Source of the DNA: a virus
Direction: 5' to 3' (one strand)
Length of the DNA: 64,000 nucleotides
IMG/VR virus record: IMGVR_UViG_3300024264_000011
Location: 1 to 64,000 of that record
Below the pieces are notes generated by a model. It ran no database searches and was not told where the DNA came from. It saw nothing but the letters and a program-made list of their open reading frames with translations. Within the stretch, counting starts at the first letter, position 1. Each line of letters starts with the position of its first letter. This document shows positions 1 to 8,559 of this stretch, in pieces. The position numbers were made by a program, and so were the translations under genes.

Positions 1-457
1 CAGTAGTTACTGTTAAATCAACTAATCCTTGACTAGCATTAAAACTGGTAGATCCTCCAGTTACAGTTGCCGTGCTCCAAAGATTATTGTCGGCAAATCT
101 GTGTGAAGAATCAAATAAAGTTAATGGTATAGATACTCGGTTTCTTCCAAAAGCATCAGTATTTCCTTGAGTGACTATTCCAGCAACAGGAAGGGGATTT
201 GATGCTGTGTATTCATTATCATTTTCATCAAATATATGAGCATGAGTTGGTATTGGATTACCTTCTTCGTTTGAAATTTCTACAGTAGTTCCAATATTTA
301 CATCACCAGTAATGGTAACATTTTCGGAACCAAGAGTAACATGAAGTGGGTTGTTTTCATCACAAACTGTGCCATCTTTATTGGCAAGCATCATCACTTC
401 AAAAAGTGATTTACTTTGTCCGTTTAATTCTTGAGCAACTTTATTAAACTGTGCCAT
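1..457 (-). CDS. Putative virion structural protein (3' end outside window)
   Basis: The frame is open to the left edge of the window, giving at least 152 codons, so the C-terminus is missing. It starts at an ATG four bases after the stop of the preceding gene, with AGGA in front as ribosome binding site. The visible protein begins MAQFNKVAQELNGQ and is rich in Thr, Ser, Asn and Val with short beta-type segments (for example HVTLGSENVTITGDV). That is typical of phage particle proteins. It lies just after the gp13-gp16 neck/packaging genes in the transcription order, so it is probably expressed late. I recognise no domain. Structural role is inferred from composition and position. Confidence 0.6.
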   Translation of the reverse strand, partial: MAQFNKVAQELNGQSKSLFEVMMLANKDGTVCDENNPLHVTLGSENVTITGDVNIGTTVEISNEEGNPIPTHAHIFDENDNEYTASNPLPVAGIVTQGNTDAFGRNRVSIPLTLFDSSHRFADNNLWSTATVTGGSTSFNASQGLVDLTVTT

Positions 458-461
458 TTTA

Positions 462-719
462 TTATCCTGTTATTGGAGTATTGTCTTTGTCATGTCTCTG
501 GTAAACAGATGGTGTTCTGGTGGTGTTATCAGAATTTCTTGCTTGATATGCAGCTGGTGTTCTAGTTGTGTTATCAGAATTTCTTGCTTGATAGTCTGCG
601 TTCCAATTTTTATAATCTATTTGAGTCCACCCTTCATCTCCATCAAATACAGAAATATCAATAGCTGATGGTTGTGGATCTACCTGAACATTATCTTTAT
701 CGTATCTAATATATGACAT
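462..719 (-). CDS. Small protein with a tandem 13-residue repeat
   Basis: The product is 85 residues if it starts at MSYIRYDKDN, whose ATG overlaps the upstream stop codon as TGATG. A GTG four codons further upstream would also be open but lies inside the previous gene. The C-terminal half holds YQARNSDNTTRTP twice in tandem, then a weaker third copy beginning YQRHDKDNTP. No family is recognised. The repeat and the late-region position suggest a particle-associated protein, but this is inference. Confidence 0.6.
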   Translation of the reverse strand: MSYIRYDKDNVQVDPQPSAIDISVFDGDEGWTQIDYKNWNADYQARNSDNTTRTPAAYQARNSDNTTRTPSVYQRHDKDNTPITG

Positions 720-1144
720 CAGCAGTTCCACGCTCTAAGAGATTTATTGATTCTGCTATCTGGATCTTTAGCAGTTTTCTTAGATGTTAGTTTCTTTTTC
801 ATACCTTTCATTCTAGCGCAAAAGGATGCGCGACGGGGATTTCCAACCTTCTTGCTTGGTGTCTTAAGGTCAGATCCTGGATTTTCTCTTTCGTAAGATT
901 TTCGTCCCTTTTCATTGAGACCTCCTTCTTTGTTTTTGCCTGACTTTTTTGTCCAGGCTGCTTCTGTGGTGAGTTCAAAACTTTCTTTGGCAGTCCTCGC
1001 CGCCTTTTGAAAAGCATCCTTAGCGGGGTAGTCCTTACTACCTGACTTCGCTGGTGCTTCTCCTCTCTTTCGTTTAGCGTGGATATTTGCGTAGAGACCG
1101 CGCTTTGCTTCACAGAGTTCTTTAAATTCTTTATAATCTCGCAT
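719..1144 (-). CDS. DUF6321-type basic protein
   Basis: This is a lysine- and arginine-rich 141-residue protein. Its central motif (GGLNEKGRKSYERENPGSDL, then FCARMKGMKKKLT, around residues 73-120) matches what I know as the DUF6321 family, found in many marine phages and of unknown function. The gene lies between gp16 and the missing gp17 side, downstream of a GATAAATA late-promoter candidate. The basic composition suggests nucleic-acid contact, for example packaged with DNA, but this is inference. A different-frame ORF over the same bases is a shadow, because this frame carries the conserved motif. Confidence 0.8.
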   Translation of the reverse strand: MRDYKEFKELCEAKRGLYANIHAKRKRGEAPAKSGSKDYPAKDAFQKAARTAKESFELTTEAAWTKKSGKNKEGGLNEKGRKSYERENPGSDLKTPSKKVGNPRRASFCARMKGMKKKLTSKKTAKDPDSRINKSLRAWNC

Positions 1145-1170
1145 GACAACCGACGAGGGTTTTTACTAAT

Positions 1171-1620
1171 CTATTTATCTGAATTCATCTGTTTTAACAT
1201 TTTTTGAAGTTCAGATGTACTACCAACAAACATTGCATTGGTAACATTTGTAGGACCAGTTTTTTTCTCCTCTGAAATGTCCTTCATTTTTTTCTGTAGG
1301 TCAATTAACTTATCTGATATGTCCGCAACGTTCTTAATGAGGTTGCCAGCGACCTCATACGCTCTTGGATGATCAGAGCTGGCCGCAACATCCAAGATAC
1401 CTTTTATGGCTTGTTGACCGTCTTCAATCAAATCATACAATTTTTCTCTGGTATATTCATAATCGTTAGACAAATCGTCTGTCGATATTTTTTTTATTTC
1501 CGATGTTGTATCTTCTGCCTTCTCTATCGCAGATTCGATATTAAAAGCTTTGTCTAGATTTTCAAATGGTTCTGACATATCAATATTCTGTCCAAGTTTC
1601 ATTAAATCCGAAGTTGTCAT
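1171..1620 (-). CDS. gp16: Terminase small subunit gp16
   Basis: gp16 recognises phage DNA and stimulates the large terminase during headful packaging. The 149-residue product is close to the 164 of T4. It has the mostly helical make-up of the family and the cyanophage-typical segments HPRAYEVAGNLIK and GPTNVTNAMFVGSTSELQ near the C-terminus. I chose the second Met (MTTSDLMKLGQ) because GGAGGAAG stands directly before it. The earlier in-frame start adds only seven residues and has no such site. The gene overlaps the end of gp15 by 41 bases, continuing the T4-like order 13-14-15-16. The large subunit gp17 should lie beyond the left edge. Confidence 0.9.
   Translation of the reverse strand: MTTSDLMKLGQNIDMSEPFENLDKAFNIESAIEKAEDTTSEIKKISTDDLSNDYEYTREKLYDLIEDGQQAIKGILDVAASSDHPRAYEVAGNLIKNVADISDKLIDLQKKMKDISEEKKTGPTNVTNAMFVGSTSELQKMLKQMNSDK
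1172..1179 (-). promoter_or_regulatory. Late promoter candidate GATAAATA
   Basis: On the minus strand the octamer GATAAATA fits the relaxed NATAAATA late promoter of T4-like cyanophages (T4 consensus TATAAATA). It overlaps the TAG stop of gp16 and ends 28 bases before the ATG of the DUF6321 gene. Confidence 0.5.
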
Positions 1621-2644
1621 CTTCCTCCACAAAGTTATCATCCAAAGAATTAATCACTGAGAACTTGTGAGAACCACCAGTACCAGGAGAAATGATATCT
1701 AAAGAGTAACCCCTTGTAGAATTATACTTAGTTGTAGCAAGTCTGAAGTTATCATTATCAATCTTAATGATATAATACTCTTGAAGATCCGTTAATCCTC
1801 CGATTGGTGTACCATTAGCATCTGATCTATAAGTAACAAAATCATTAGTTACAAATCCATGATTTGCTAATGTGATAGTATTACTATTTACATTAATAGC
1901 TGTACCAGAAATCAGTTCTCCGTCATTGTTATAATCTTGTAACGCCTTAGGAGTTGCACTGTACCTTACATATCTAGCTCCAGTTTCAATAGCAGCACCA
2001 ATATCAACGTTAACAGTTTTGATAACGTCTTGAGTTGTAACAGGACCGTATAGATATGTCTTTGCAGTGAATGTTAGTGTATGGATTAACGCCCTTCTAG
2101 TTCTAAAATCTCCTTCATAATCATCTTGAATTCCTACACTGTTTAATACAATAGGAATATCTTTTTTCTCACTAGTCTGACTTATTAAATTTATTGTGAT
2201 ACTAAACGATGGTTGAAAGTATGGAAGAATCTGTTCTAGAATTTGAACAGAATCATCGTTGTTTTTACTAATAATACTTAATTCAAACTCCAAATTATAT
2301 GGAACTGGACTATATTGAGTATAAACTTTTTTAGTATCATCACCAACAGGAGTCTTGCATATATTAACAGGACTCATTTTTCTGCTAGGGTCATATGTAA
2401 TGCCCTTTACCTCAAAAGACATTCTTGGTAGTTGAATCTGAACCTCAGATCTACCATCTAGAGATGGTTCAGCTTCAATTCTAGTTAAGAACTTTTCTCT
2501 TGGTCCATACGACAATGGAACTTTTTGTGTATTTACAATATTACCATCCCTGTCGGATCTCCTTAATTCAACATTGTTGAATAGAGTACCAAAACCAACG
2601 ATAGTCTTTCTTATAATTTCGTGATAAAAATGTGTTCCTAGCAT
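1580..2644 (-). CDS. gp15: Tail sheath stabiliser / completion protein gp15
   Basis: gp15 caps the contracted-tail tube and sheath and links the tail to the neck. The N-terminus MLGTHFYHEIIRKTI, the PLSYGPREKFLTRIE segment, LPRMSFEV and the KDIPIVLNSVG..DDYEGDF..RRALIHTL..TAKTYLYGP stretch are characteristic of T4-like gp15. At 354 residues it is longer than T4 gp15 (272). The surplus is a module near residues 243-335 (NHGFVTNDFVTYR, LQEYYIIKIDNDNFRLATT, GGSHKF) of a kind scattered through phage fibre and baseplate proteins. It is placed before a short acidic end. Its ATG overlaps the gp14 stop as TAATG. Confidence 0.9.
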   Translation of the reverse strand: MLGTHFYHEIIRKTIVGFGTLFNNVELRRSDRDGNIVNTQKVPLSYGPREKFLTRIEAEPSLDGRSEVQIQLPRMSFEVKGITYDPSRKMSPVNICKTPVGDDTKKVYTQYSPVPYNLEFELSIISKNNDDSVQILEQILPYFQPSFSITINLISQTSEKKDIPIVLNSVGIQDDYEGDFRTRRALIHTLTFTAKTYLYGPVTTQDVIKTVNVDIGAAIETGARYVRYSATPKALQDYNNDGELISGTAINVNSNTITLANHGFVTNDFVTYRSDANGTPIGGLTDLQEYYIIKIDNDNFRLATTKYNSTRGYSLDIISPGTGGSHKFSVINSLDDNFVEEDDNFGFNETWTEY

Positions 2645-3978
2645 TAGAATACTCCCATGTCTCCATATTCACCGAAGGGATTAGTTTCAGTCCAATCAAT
2701 GATTGAATCTGCTTCTGTTTCAATATCTAGGCTATCAGAAAGTGGATCATTTTGTTGCTGAATTGTACTAAATTCATTGACTACCCACTCTGCACCACTA
2801 GACAATCCTCTCAGGGTTTCATTATCAGTAAATGTTCCGTTGATATTTATCAATTCAATTTGTCTATTTGAATAGTCAAATCTTATGACTTTACCCTGTG
2901 GTTCTGCGGGGGATGGTGATATCAATATTTCTGGAGCAGAAGTGTAACCACTACCAGCATCTGTTATAGTTACTCCAGACACTACACCATTTGTTAACGT
3001 AGCAGCTGCTGTTGCTTGTGTCCCACCAGAAGGTGGTGCAGAAATAGTAACTGTTGGGGTTGTAGTGTAACCACTACCTGATTTGTATATATTAGTATTT
3101 GATAATTCGCCATTATTCAAAATACCAATAACTTTAGCAGTTTTAGATGTACCAGAAACAGTCTCCTGAACTTCAAAGTTTTTATTGTTTGCCAATACTA
3201 TAGTAGCTGTAGCACCATTTCCAGTACCAGATATGAAAACATTGGAAGTAGTTTCAAAACCAATACCAGGTTCTATAACTGTAATATCTGAGATAACACC
3301 AGCAGTTGTAACTGCTGGTTTAATAACTGAACCAGAACCAGGAGTACTTACAGTTGTTGTTGTTGTTGCACCATATCCAGTACCTCCATTAGTTACAACC
3401 ACATCCGATAAACCACCCCTTTGTAAGTCGAAAGTGAGCGAATATCCAACTTCAGCAGGTATGAGATCAATTTCATCAATTTTAGTTTCAAGTCTTTCGT
3501 CACTAAATTCCATGAGTTCACATACCATCTGATAAGTTGGTAAATCACCCAACTGTCTCAGTGGTATTTCATTCTCTACAAACTTTATCTGAAATAACTG
3601 TTTAGTTAAGGGGAAGTAAATTGCATCTCCTTCATTTGGTCTTTCATCGCTAACTAAGTTAGAGGAAGAAGAAACCAAGTCATCCCATCTCCTTCTAGAG
3701 ACTACAAAAGTTGCTTCTTCTGCAATTCTAATTCCAAACTTAGTTAGTAATGTGCCATCACCTTCAAAACCTTCATAGTTTAACAAATAAACTTCAATTA
3801 AATAATTTTCATCAAATACAGAAACTGTATCTTCATTGAAAATTTGATCTCTATTTACAATTTCTCTAGGTAGATAATAGACATCATGTCCATAAATTTT
3901 TATAGACTCAATGATTAAATCTTCTACAAGTCTCTGTTCGGAGAATGTTCCGTGTGTAAAATAAACGTTTTTAGCCAT
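2644..3978 (-). CDS. gp14: Neck protein gp14 with an inserted glycine/threonine repeat domain
   Basis: gp14 closes the head portal and joins head to tail together with gp13. Residues 1-175 (MAKNVYFTHGTFSEQRLVEDLIIESIKIYG and on) and the last 75 residues (FDYSNRQIELI to EYGDMGVF) read as gp14. Between them lies about 200 residues of Gly/Thr/Val repeats such as GGTGYGATTTT, GSGYTTTPTVTIS and GSGYTSAPEILIS, which explains 444 residues against 256 in T4. The insert is probably a surface-exposed beta decoration (inference). Translation is coupled to gp15 by TAATG and follows gp13 closely. Confidence 0.87.
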   Translation of the reverse strand: MAKNVYFTHGTFSEQRLVEDLIIESIKIYGHDVYYLPREIVNRDQIFNEDTVSVFDENYLIEVYLLNYEGFEGDGTLLTKFGIRIAEEATFVVSRRRWDDLVSSSSNLVSDERPNEGDAIYFPLTKQLFQIKFVENEIPLRQLGDLPTYQMVCELMEFSDERLETKIDEIDLIPAEVGYSLTFDLQRGGLSDVVVTNGGTGYGATTTTTVSTPGSGSVIKPAVTTAGVISDITVIEPGIGFETTSNVFISGTGNGATATIVLANNKNFEVQETVSGTSKTAKVIGILNNGELSNTNIYKSGSGYTTTPTVTISAPPSGGTQATAAATLTNGVVSGVTITDAGSGYTSAPEILISPSPAEPQGKVIRFDYSNRQIELININGTFTDNETLRGLSSGAEWVVNEFSTIQQQNDPLSDSLDIETEADSIIDWTETNPFGEYGDMGVF

Positions 3979-3979
3979 G

Positions 3980-4807
3980 TCATCCTACAAAATCAAGAGG
4001 TGGAAGTTCGTATGTACTCAGCATTTTACCTTCGAGTTTTTCCAACTCAGCAGCTGCATCATCATAAAGTTGTCGTCCATTAAATTCAACTCCCCCCGGC
4101 ATTTTAATGCCAGAAAATTTAATTAAATTTTGACCCCATTGTTTTTTAATTAATGATGTTAGATATTCTTTTACAAATCTTTCATTATAGAGTTTAGTAA
4201 AAGTTACTGGATCTAATGCTCTATAACAATCAATTACAATATATTCATTTACATAAATTCTACTCCAGTCAATATCCAAATATAATCTATTTTGTACTTT
4301 ATTATACCTAATAGGTTTTTGACCTTCAAGCAAAAACTCCAATGTCTGGATATGCTGCATAGTCATCTCTAAAGTTAAGATGTCATATGAGTTAAAATTA
4401 TAAAAATCATTTAAAAAGAATTGATATCTAAATCCAAACATGTTTCCAACATATGTGTTGGAAATTGGTAGAACACCTTGGACACCAATAATATGATCTG
4501 GTACGGTCAAATACCCTCTACCCTCATCAAAATCTAAAGTTCTAGAAGCAGGAGTGTCACCAGCATTAGTGTCGGTTTTTTGAGTAGTTACATTTCTACC
4601 CCTACCAGTATCAATATCATCTTGAGTAATTTTATACTTTAAGTATACACGCTCAACTCCATCATAAACCCTTTCATTAAAAAGTTGAATAGTATCGTCG
4701 ATAAGATCTTCTATTTGATCATCATCGACGTTAACTTCGACAACTGGTTTACCAAGTTTACGTAAACAATATTCTTTAAGTTGAGACCTGCTGCTTGGTT
4801 TTGCCAT
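3980..4807 (-). CDS. gp13: Neck protein gp13
   Basis: gp13 is the head-completion protein that binds the portal and gp14. The product begins MAKPSSRSQLKEYCLRKLGKPVVEVNV and continues with DDTIQLFNERVYDGVERVYLKYKI. It ends with ELPPLDFVG, all familiar for T4-like gp13, and its 275 residues are near the usual size (T4 309). It overlaps the end of a small coiled-coil gene by 32 bases and is followed after one base by gp14. Confidence 0.9.
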   Translation of the reverse strand: MAKPSSRSQLKEYCLRKLGKPVVEVNVDDDQIEDLIDDTIQLFNERVYDGVERVYLKYKITQDDIDTGRGRNVTTQKTDTNAGDTPASRTLDFDEGRGYLTVPDHIIGVQGVLPISNTYVGNMFGFRYQFFLNDFYNFNSYDILTLEMTMQHIQTLEFLLEGQKPIRYNKVQNRLYLDIDWSRIYVNEYIVIDCYRALDPVTFTKLYNERFVKEYLTSLIKKQWGQNLIKFSGIKMPGGVEFNGRQLYDDAAAELEKLEGKMLSTYELPPLDFVG

Positions 4808-5000
4808 TATTTCGTCTTAAGGGTTTAGTTTCTTCATCACCAAAAGTCCCACCATCATTTTTTTCACCAGCTTCCTGAATTTGTGCCAAAACAGAATTAA
4901 GGTATGTTACCTTAGATTCCAGCATTATATTTTGTTGAGTCAGCTGATTAATCTTATTACTCATGGTTTGCATTAATATATTCGCTTCATCAGGATTCAT
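4776..5000 (-). CDS. Small coiled-coil protein upstream of gp13
   Basis: This 74-residue protein begins MNPDEANILMQTM. It has heptad-like leucine/isoleucine spacing over residues 10-45 (SNKINQLTQQNIMLESKVTY) that predicts a short coiled coil, then a polar, basic tail. The ATG follows a GAGG site and the GATAAATA late-promoter candidate. It overlaps gp13 by 32 bases in another frame. No family is recognised. It may be a small structural or assembly protein. Confidence 0.6.
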   Translation of the reverse strand: MNPDEANILMQTMSNKINQLTQQNIMLESKVTYLNSVLAQIQEAGEKNDGGTFGDEETKPLRRNNGKTKQQVST

Positions 5001-5020
5001 AATTACCTCATTGTTTTAAT

Positions 5021-5028
5021 TATTTATC
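5021..5028 (-). promoter_or_regulatory. Late promoter candidate GATAAATA
   Basis: Minus-strand GATAAATA shares its first bases with the TGA stop of the fibre-like gene (TGATAAATA). It lies about 20 bases before the start of the small gene leading into gp13-gp16. Confidence 0.5.
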
Positions 5029-7750
5029 AGTAAGAACCACCATCGATTGTTGTTGACCAAACAGGAACTCCATTTGAGTCAACAGTCAGGATTTGATTTG
5101 ATGTTGTAACATCAGAAGTACCAGCAGCAACTGTTGTAGTTAATCTTTGATATGCATCAAAGTATGGTACACCATTTTCAATACCAATTTCTAGTTTAGT
5201 AGTATTGAAGTATGCACTACCAACAGTTCCAGAGAACACATTACCAGTAGTAGTTGCATCTGGAATATATGTAAAGTAGTAAGTTGTGTCAACTCCTTCT
5301 GAAACTGCAGTTTGATCGTAACCAAAGAAACCAGTTTTAGCACTACCATTGTAGTAACCAAACTGAACACCACGATCCATGCTGTCATCAGCACCTCTTA
5401 CAATAGAAAGTTCTACTTCAGCAGGAACAATACCATTTAGAGGTTGGTTGATTGTAATCTCTTTTGATGCAGTATCAATAGCACTAATTGTACTATTAGC
5501 TTGAATATTGGCGTGACCAGTTACATCATCTCCAACATATAGACCATCAACACTATCAACAGTTAACACACCATTTGATGAACTGGTAGTAATACCGTTT
5601 ACATCAACAGTAATGTCTGTTGCGCCACCAAAGTTAGTGCTTGCAGAGAGAGTTAAAGTTTCATCATTTAAGTAGTTAGCACCACCATCATCCAGTACAA
5701 TCGTTGCATCACCATTTTCATCTACAGTAACAGTAAACGTAGCACCAGTACCAGAACCACCAGTTGCAACGATTTGATATGAACCATCCGTTCTGTCATT
5801 TGGAGATGGCGCTGTAGTACCAGTTGCATTATCAAATCCTAAGACCTGACCAGCTGGAGGTGATGCAACAGTTGTAGTTGCAGTAGAGGAAGCATCACCA
5901 ACAGCAATAACTGGATCATTGATTGTCATTACTGTAGAATCTACAGTAGTTGTAGTACCAGTGACTGTGAAGTTACCTCTTACAACAACATCACCACCCT
6001 GATCACCAGCAACTGGGTATGGGTCAATTACGATAGTACCTGCATTTGACTCACTGTATAAAGTATTACCTTTAATTAGTAAATCACCAAAGTCAATAGT
6101 GGTGGAAGCAGTACCAATATTTAAATTAGTTGTAGCTGCAAAAGCAGTGATTGTTGTAGGACTATCAAGTAAAGAGAATGTTGTAGAAGTTGAATCTAAA
6201 GTAGTACCAGCGATATCGACATCAATACCAATATCTAAATTGTTTCTGATAACGGTAGTACCAGTGGTTGCAGCCATTATAATGGTATCTGCATCACTAC
6301 CAAAATTTACAATTGTCGCATTTGCATTAAGTAAATTAAATGTTGTTGCGGTAGTACTAAGATCACCACCATCAACATTCAAATCGTTATCAATTTGTAC
6401 ATTACCTGTACCGAATGTAGATAGTACAGCACCTTCAGAAGTATCAATCTTAAATACAGTTTCTGCACTATTAGCATTATCAGTATCTACAAAGTGTATC
6501 TTATACGCTTCGGTAGCATTATCTAAAGTTTGAATATGAGTTTTAGTTAAATTATTACCAATATCAATTTGCTCTGCAGCATCAGCAGTACTAATCTTTA
6601 AATATTGATTAGTTCCTTCTAGAACTGTTAATGCACCAGTTTGATTATCTTCTACATTTACTTCTAAAACTGATAGAGTGTTACCTAGGGTAACCTTTTC
6701 GGAACCATCAGTTGTTGCAACATGAATGTAATTGTTAGCACCTTCAGATACCTTAAATGCATCTGCTTTATTGTCAGCAACAACTGTTGATATTTGACTT
6801 AAATTATTACCAAAAGTGATTTGTTCAGAAGCATTCGTAGTATCTACTAACAAATAGTTATTAGTAGATTCTTTTAATACAAAAGCAGTGGAATCATTAT
6901 CTTCTACTACAACTGCAACTCTAGTTAAATTATTACCAAGTGTTGTTGTCTCATCATCATTTGTGGTATCAATTTTTAAATAACTATCAGCACCCTGTTG
7001 AATGTCTAGTGCGCCAGCAGTGTTATCTATTAAGTTTAAATTTGTAGCAACTGATGTGAAGTTTACATCTCCACCATTAACAGTTAAATCACCTGAAATT
7101 GTTAAATCTGTAGGGGTTCCGACAGATCCAACGTTAAATGATCCACCTACATATAAATCACCACCAATACCAACACCACCAGTTACTGTTAATGCGCCAT
7201 TAGTTGAATCTGTTGATGCTGTACTATCGCTAATTGCGATCTGGACTCCATTAGTATATTCCCAATCAGCACCTTCTACCTTTACCTTATCATTGGTAGT
7301 TTCGTCGTATTTAATTTTAGCGTCTTTATCACTACCAAAAGTTAAATATGTATCATCTACAACTATTACTTCACCTGTACCATTAGGATCAAAAAGAATA
7401 TCACCATCGGTATTTGTAGAAGATAGTGTATTTAAATCTAAAGTAAGGTTATCTACATTTAAGATATTTAACTTACTATCTGAGTCTGTAATTAGAGCAC
7501 TGTTTGCGTTTAATTGACCGTGTTGGTGATCTAATAAATCAGTAAAATACTTACCGCCGATAACTTCTAGGTTTGCAGCAACACCTGCACTTTCTGTTCC
7601 AGTACCTAAGTATAACTTACCGTGAGAGGTAACTGTACCTCCTGCTTGATCTGCATACGTACTAGTACCCCAAGAATAACCCAATTCACCCTGGGCTAGA
7701 CTTGGAGTATTAGTCGTACTAGACCTTTTAATTTTGATTATAGTTGACAT
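5027..7750 (-). CDS. Tail fibre / whisker-like structural protein
   Basis: A 907-residue Thr/Asp/Asn-rich protein whose N-terminus (MSTIIKIKRSSTTNTPSLAQG) resembles the short attachment domain at the start of many phage fibres (Mtd-like N-terminal domain). Residues of about 237-450 are four to five copies of a roughly 42-residue repeat with the pattern V.VVEDN..A..V.EG.N.YL.V.T....E.I.FGNNLS. The C-terminus reads DSNGVPVWSTTIDGGSY. By position before gp13 it corresponds to the whisker/short-fibre slot (wac or gp12) of T4, but no sequence motif proves that. It is probably trimeric and beta-helical (inference). Confidence 0.7.
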   Translation of the reverse strand: MSTIIKIKRSSTTNTPSLAQGELGYSWGTSTYADQAGGTVTSHGKLYLGTGTESAGVAANLEVIGGKYFTDLLDHQHGQLNANSALITDSDSKLNILNVDNLTLDLNTLSSTNTDGDILFDPNGTGEVIVVDDTYLTFGSDKDAKIKYDETTNDKVKVEGADWEYTNGVQIAISDSTASTDSTNGALTVTGGVGIGGDLYVGGSFNVGSVGTPTDLTISGDLTVNGGDVNFTSVATNLNLIDNTAGALDIQQGADSYLKIDTTNDDETTTLGNNLTRVAVVVEDNDSTAFVLKESTNNYLLVDTTNASEQITFGNNLSQISTVVADNKADAFKVSEGANNYIHVATTDGSEKVTLGNTLSVLEVNVEDNQTGALTVLEGTNQYLKISTADAAEQIDIGNNLTKTHIQTLDNATEAYKIHFVDTDNANSAETVFKIDTSEGAVLSTFGTGNVQIDNDLNVDGGDLSTTATTFNLLNANATIVNFGSDADTIIMAATTGTTVIRNNLDIGIDVDIAGTTLDSTSTTFSLLDSPTTITAFAATTNLNIGTASTTIDFGDLLIKGNTLYSESNAGTIVIDPYPVAGDQGGDVVVRGNFTVTGTTTTVDSTVMTINDPVIAVGDASSTATTTVASPPAGQVLGFDNATGTTAPSPNDRTDGSYQIVATGGSGTGATFTVTVDENGDATIVLDDGGANYLNDETLTLSASTNFGGATDITVDVNGITTSSSNGVLTVDSVDGLYVGDDVTGHANIQANSTISAIDTASKEITINQPLNGIVPAEVELSIVRGADDSMDRGVQFGYYNGSAKTGFFGYDQTAVSEGVDTTYYFTYIPDATTTGNVFSGTVGSAYFNTTKLEIGIENGVPYFDAYQRLTTTVAAGTSDVTTSNQILTVDSNGVPVWSTTIDGGSY

Positions 7751-7768
7751 GGGTGTTTTCCTTGAGAA

Positions 7769-7984
7769 TTAGTATGAACCACAGTTTATGGTAATACCAC
7801 GGTCAATTATATTAGTTGAAGTCCAAGAACCAGTGGCAGTATCATATTGTAACAACGCCGCATCAGGTACGCCCCCATCAGGGATAGAAACGTCCGTTAG
7901 CTTACTCAAAGAATTTACATTGCCAGAACTAACAGTAATTACTTTAGGCGTGTTTGCTACAGTGACTTTTACATTATTTATCAT
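7769..7984 (-). CDS. Small fibre-tip-like protein
   Basis: This 71-residue protein has the layout of a fibre C-terminal end: LTDVSIPDGGVPDAALLQYDTATGSWTSTN, then INCGSY. Its last residues echo the end of the 907-residue protein that follows (VWSTTIDGGSY), suggesting a common origin or a shared trimer tip. It overlaps the previous gene by four bases (ATGA). The role in the particle is inferred. Confidence 0.6.
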   Translation of the reverse strand: MINNVKVTVANTPKVITVSSGNVNSLSKLTDVSIPDGGVPDAALLQYDTATGSWTSTNIIDRGITINCGSY

Positions 7985-8307
7985 ATCGTGACTCCTGGAT
8001 TAATTGTTACTATTCCTTCCAGAACTCTAGTTCTTTTTCCATCACCTGCAGTGATAACTACATCATATAAGTATCTACCTTGTTCTAGAGAAGAAGTTTG
8101 GGATGATGATAAAGACAACTGAACAATGCCACTCGCAAGTGCAGTTGCTGTAAAATCTGTAGAAGTAGCACTATAATAGGATTTTTTAATTTTAGCATCA
8201 GCAGTGTAGCCAGTCAAATCCCAGGACTGGTTTACACCATCATATACCTGGATATTGGCATCAAATGATGCTCCCTGGTCTACATATAGATTGTGAACTG
8301 CTGCCAT
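7981..8307 (-). CDS. Small Ig-like virion structural protein
   Basis: The 108-residue product (LYVDQGASFDANIQVYDG, WDLTGYTADAKIKKSYYS, GRYLYDVVITAGDGKRTRVLEGIVTI) has alternating strands and the 'LTGYTADAKI...YDV' layout of baseplate-upper-protein-type Ig domains common in phage particles. It starts after AGAGGA and a late promoter candidate and is coupled to the next gene by ATGA. A baseplate or fibre accessory role is inferred. Confidence 0.65.
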   Translation of the reverse strand: MAAVHNLYVDQGASFDANIQVYDGVNQSWDLTGYTADAKIKKSYYSATSTDFTATALASGIVQLSLSSSQTSSLEQGRYLYDVVITAGDGKRTRVLEGIVTINPGVTI

Positions 8308-8327
8308 TTTACTTCAATTCCTCTAAG

Positions 8328-8335
8328 TATTTATG
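8328..8335 (-). promoter_or_regulatory. Late promoter candidate CATAAATA
   Basis: Minus-strand CATAAATA stands about 20 bases before the Ig-like protein ATG and overlaps the stop region of the preceding small gene. It fits NATAAATA. Confidence 0.45.
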
Positions 8336-8558
8336 TTTTATTGTTGGACAAATTAATTAACAAATTTTTTATTTCATTAATTTCTTGCTTTAGATTAGAC
8401 AAATCTTTCTCAATGTTATTCATTTTATATCTTTCGTTTTGTTTCATCTTCGCAAGTTTCATGTAATTATCATAATCACTTTGACTTGTGTTTATAATAG
8501 CACCAGAACTTGAATCTCTATTCAGTTCTGGGTGCCCTTCAACTTTTATCTTTTTCAT
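8331..8558 (-). CDS. Small coiled-coil protein following the DUF4815 protein
   Basis: I choose the start at MKKIKVEGHPELNRD, whose ATG lies just past the TGA of the big upstream gene. A longer frame would extend 20 residues into that gene. The 75-residue product has an N-terminal motif (VEGHPELNRDSSSGAIIN) that I recall as recurring in marine myovirus structural blocks, then a predicted coiled coil (MNNIEKDLSNLKQEINEIKN). Function is unknown. Confidence 0.65.
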   Translation of the reverse strand: MKKIKVEGHPELNRDSSSGAIINTSQSDYDNYMKLAKMKQNERYKMNNIEKDLSNLKQEINEIKNLLINLSNNKT

Positions 8559-8559
8559 A

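Noticed and set aside
808-1149. 113-codon frame overlapping the DUF6321 gene
   Set aside because: It lies in another frame of the same strand with basic, low-quality composition. The DUF6321 frame carries the conserved motif.
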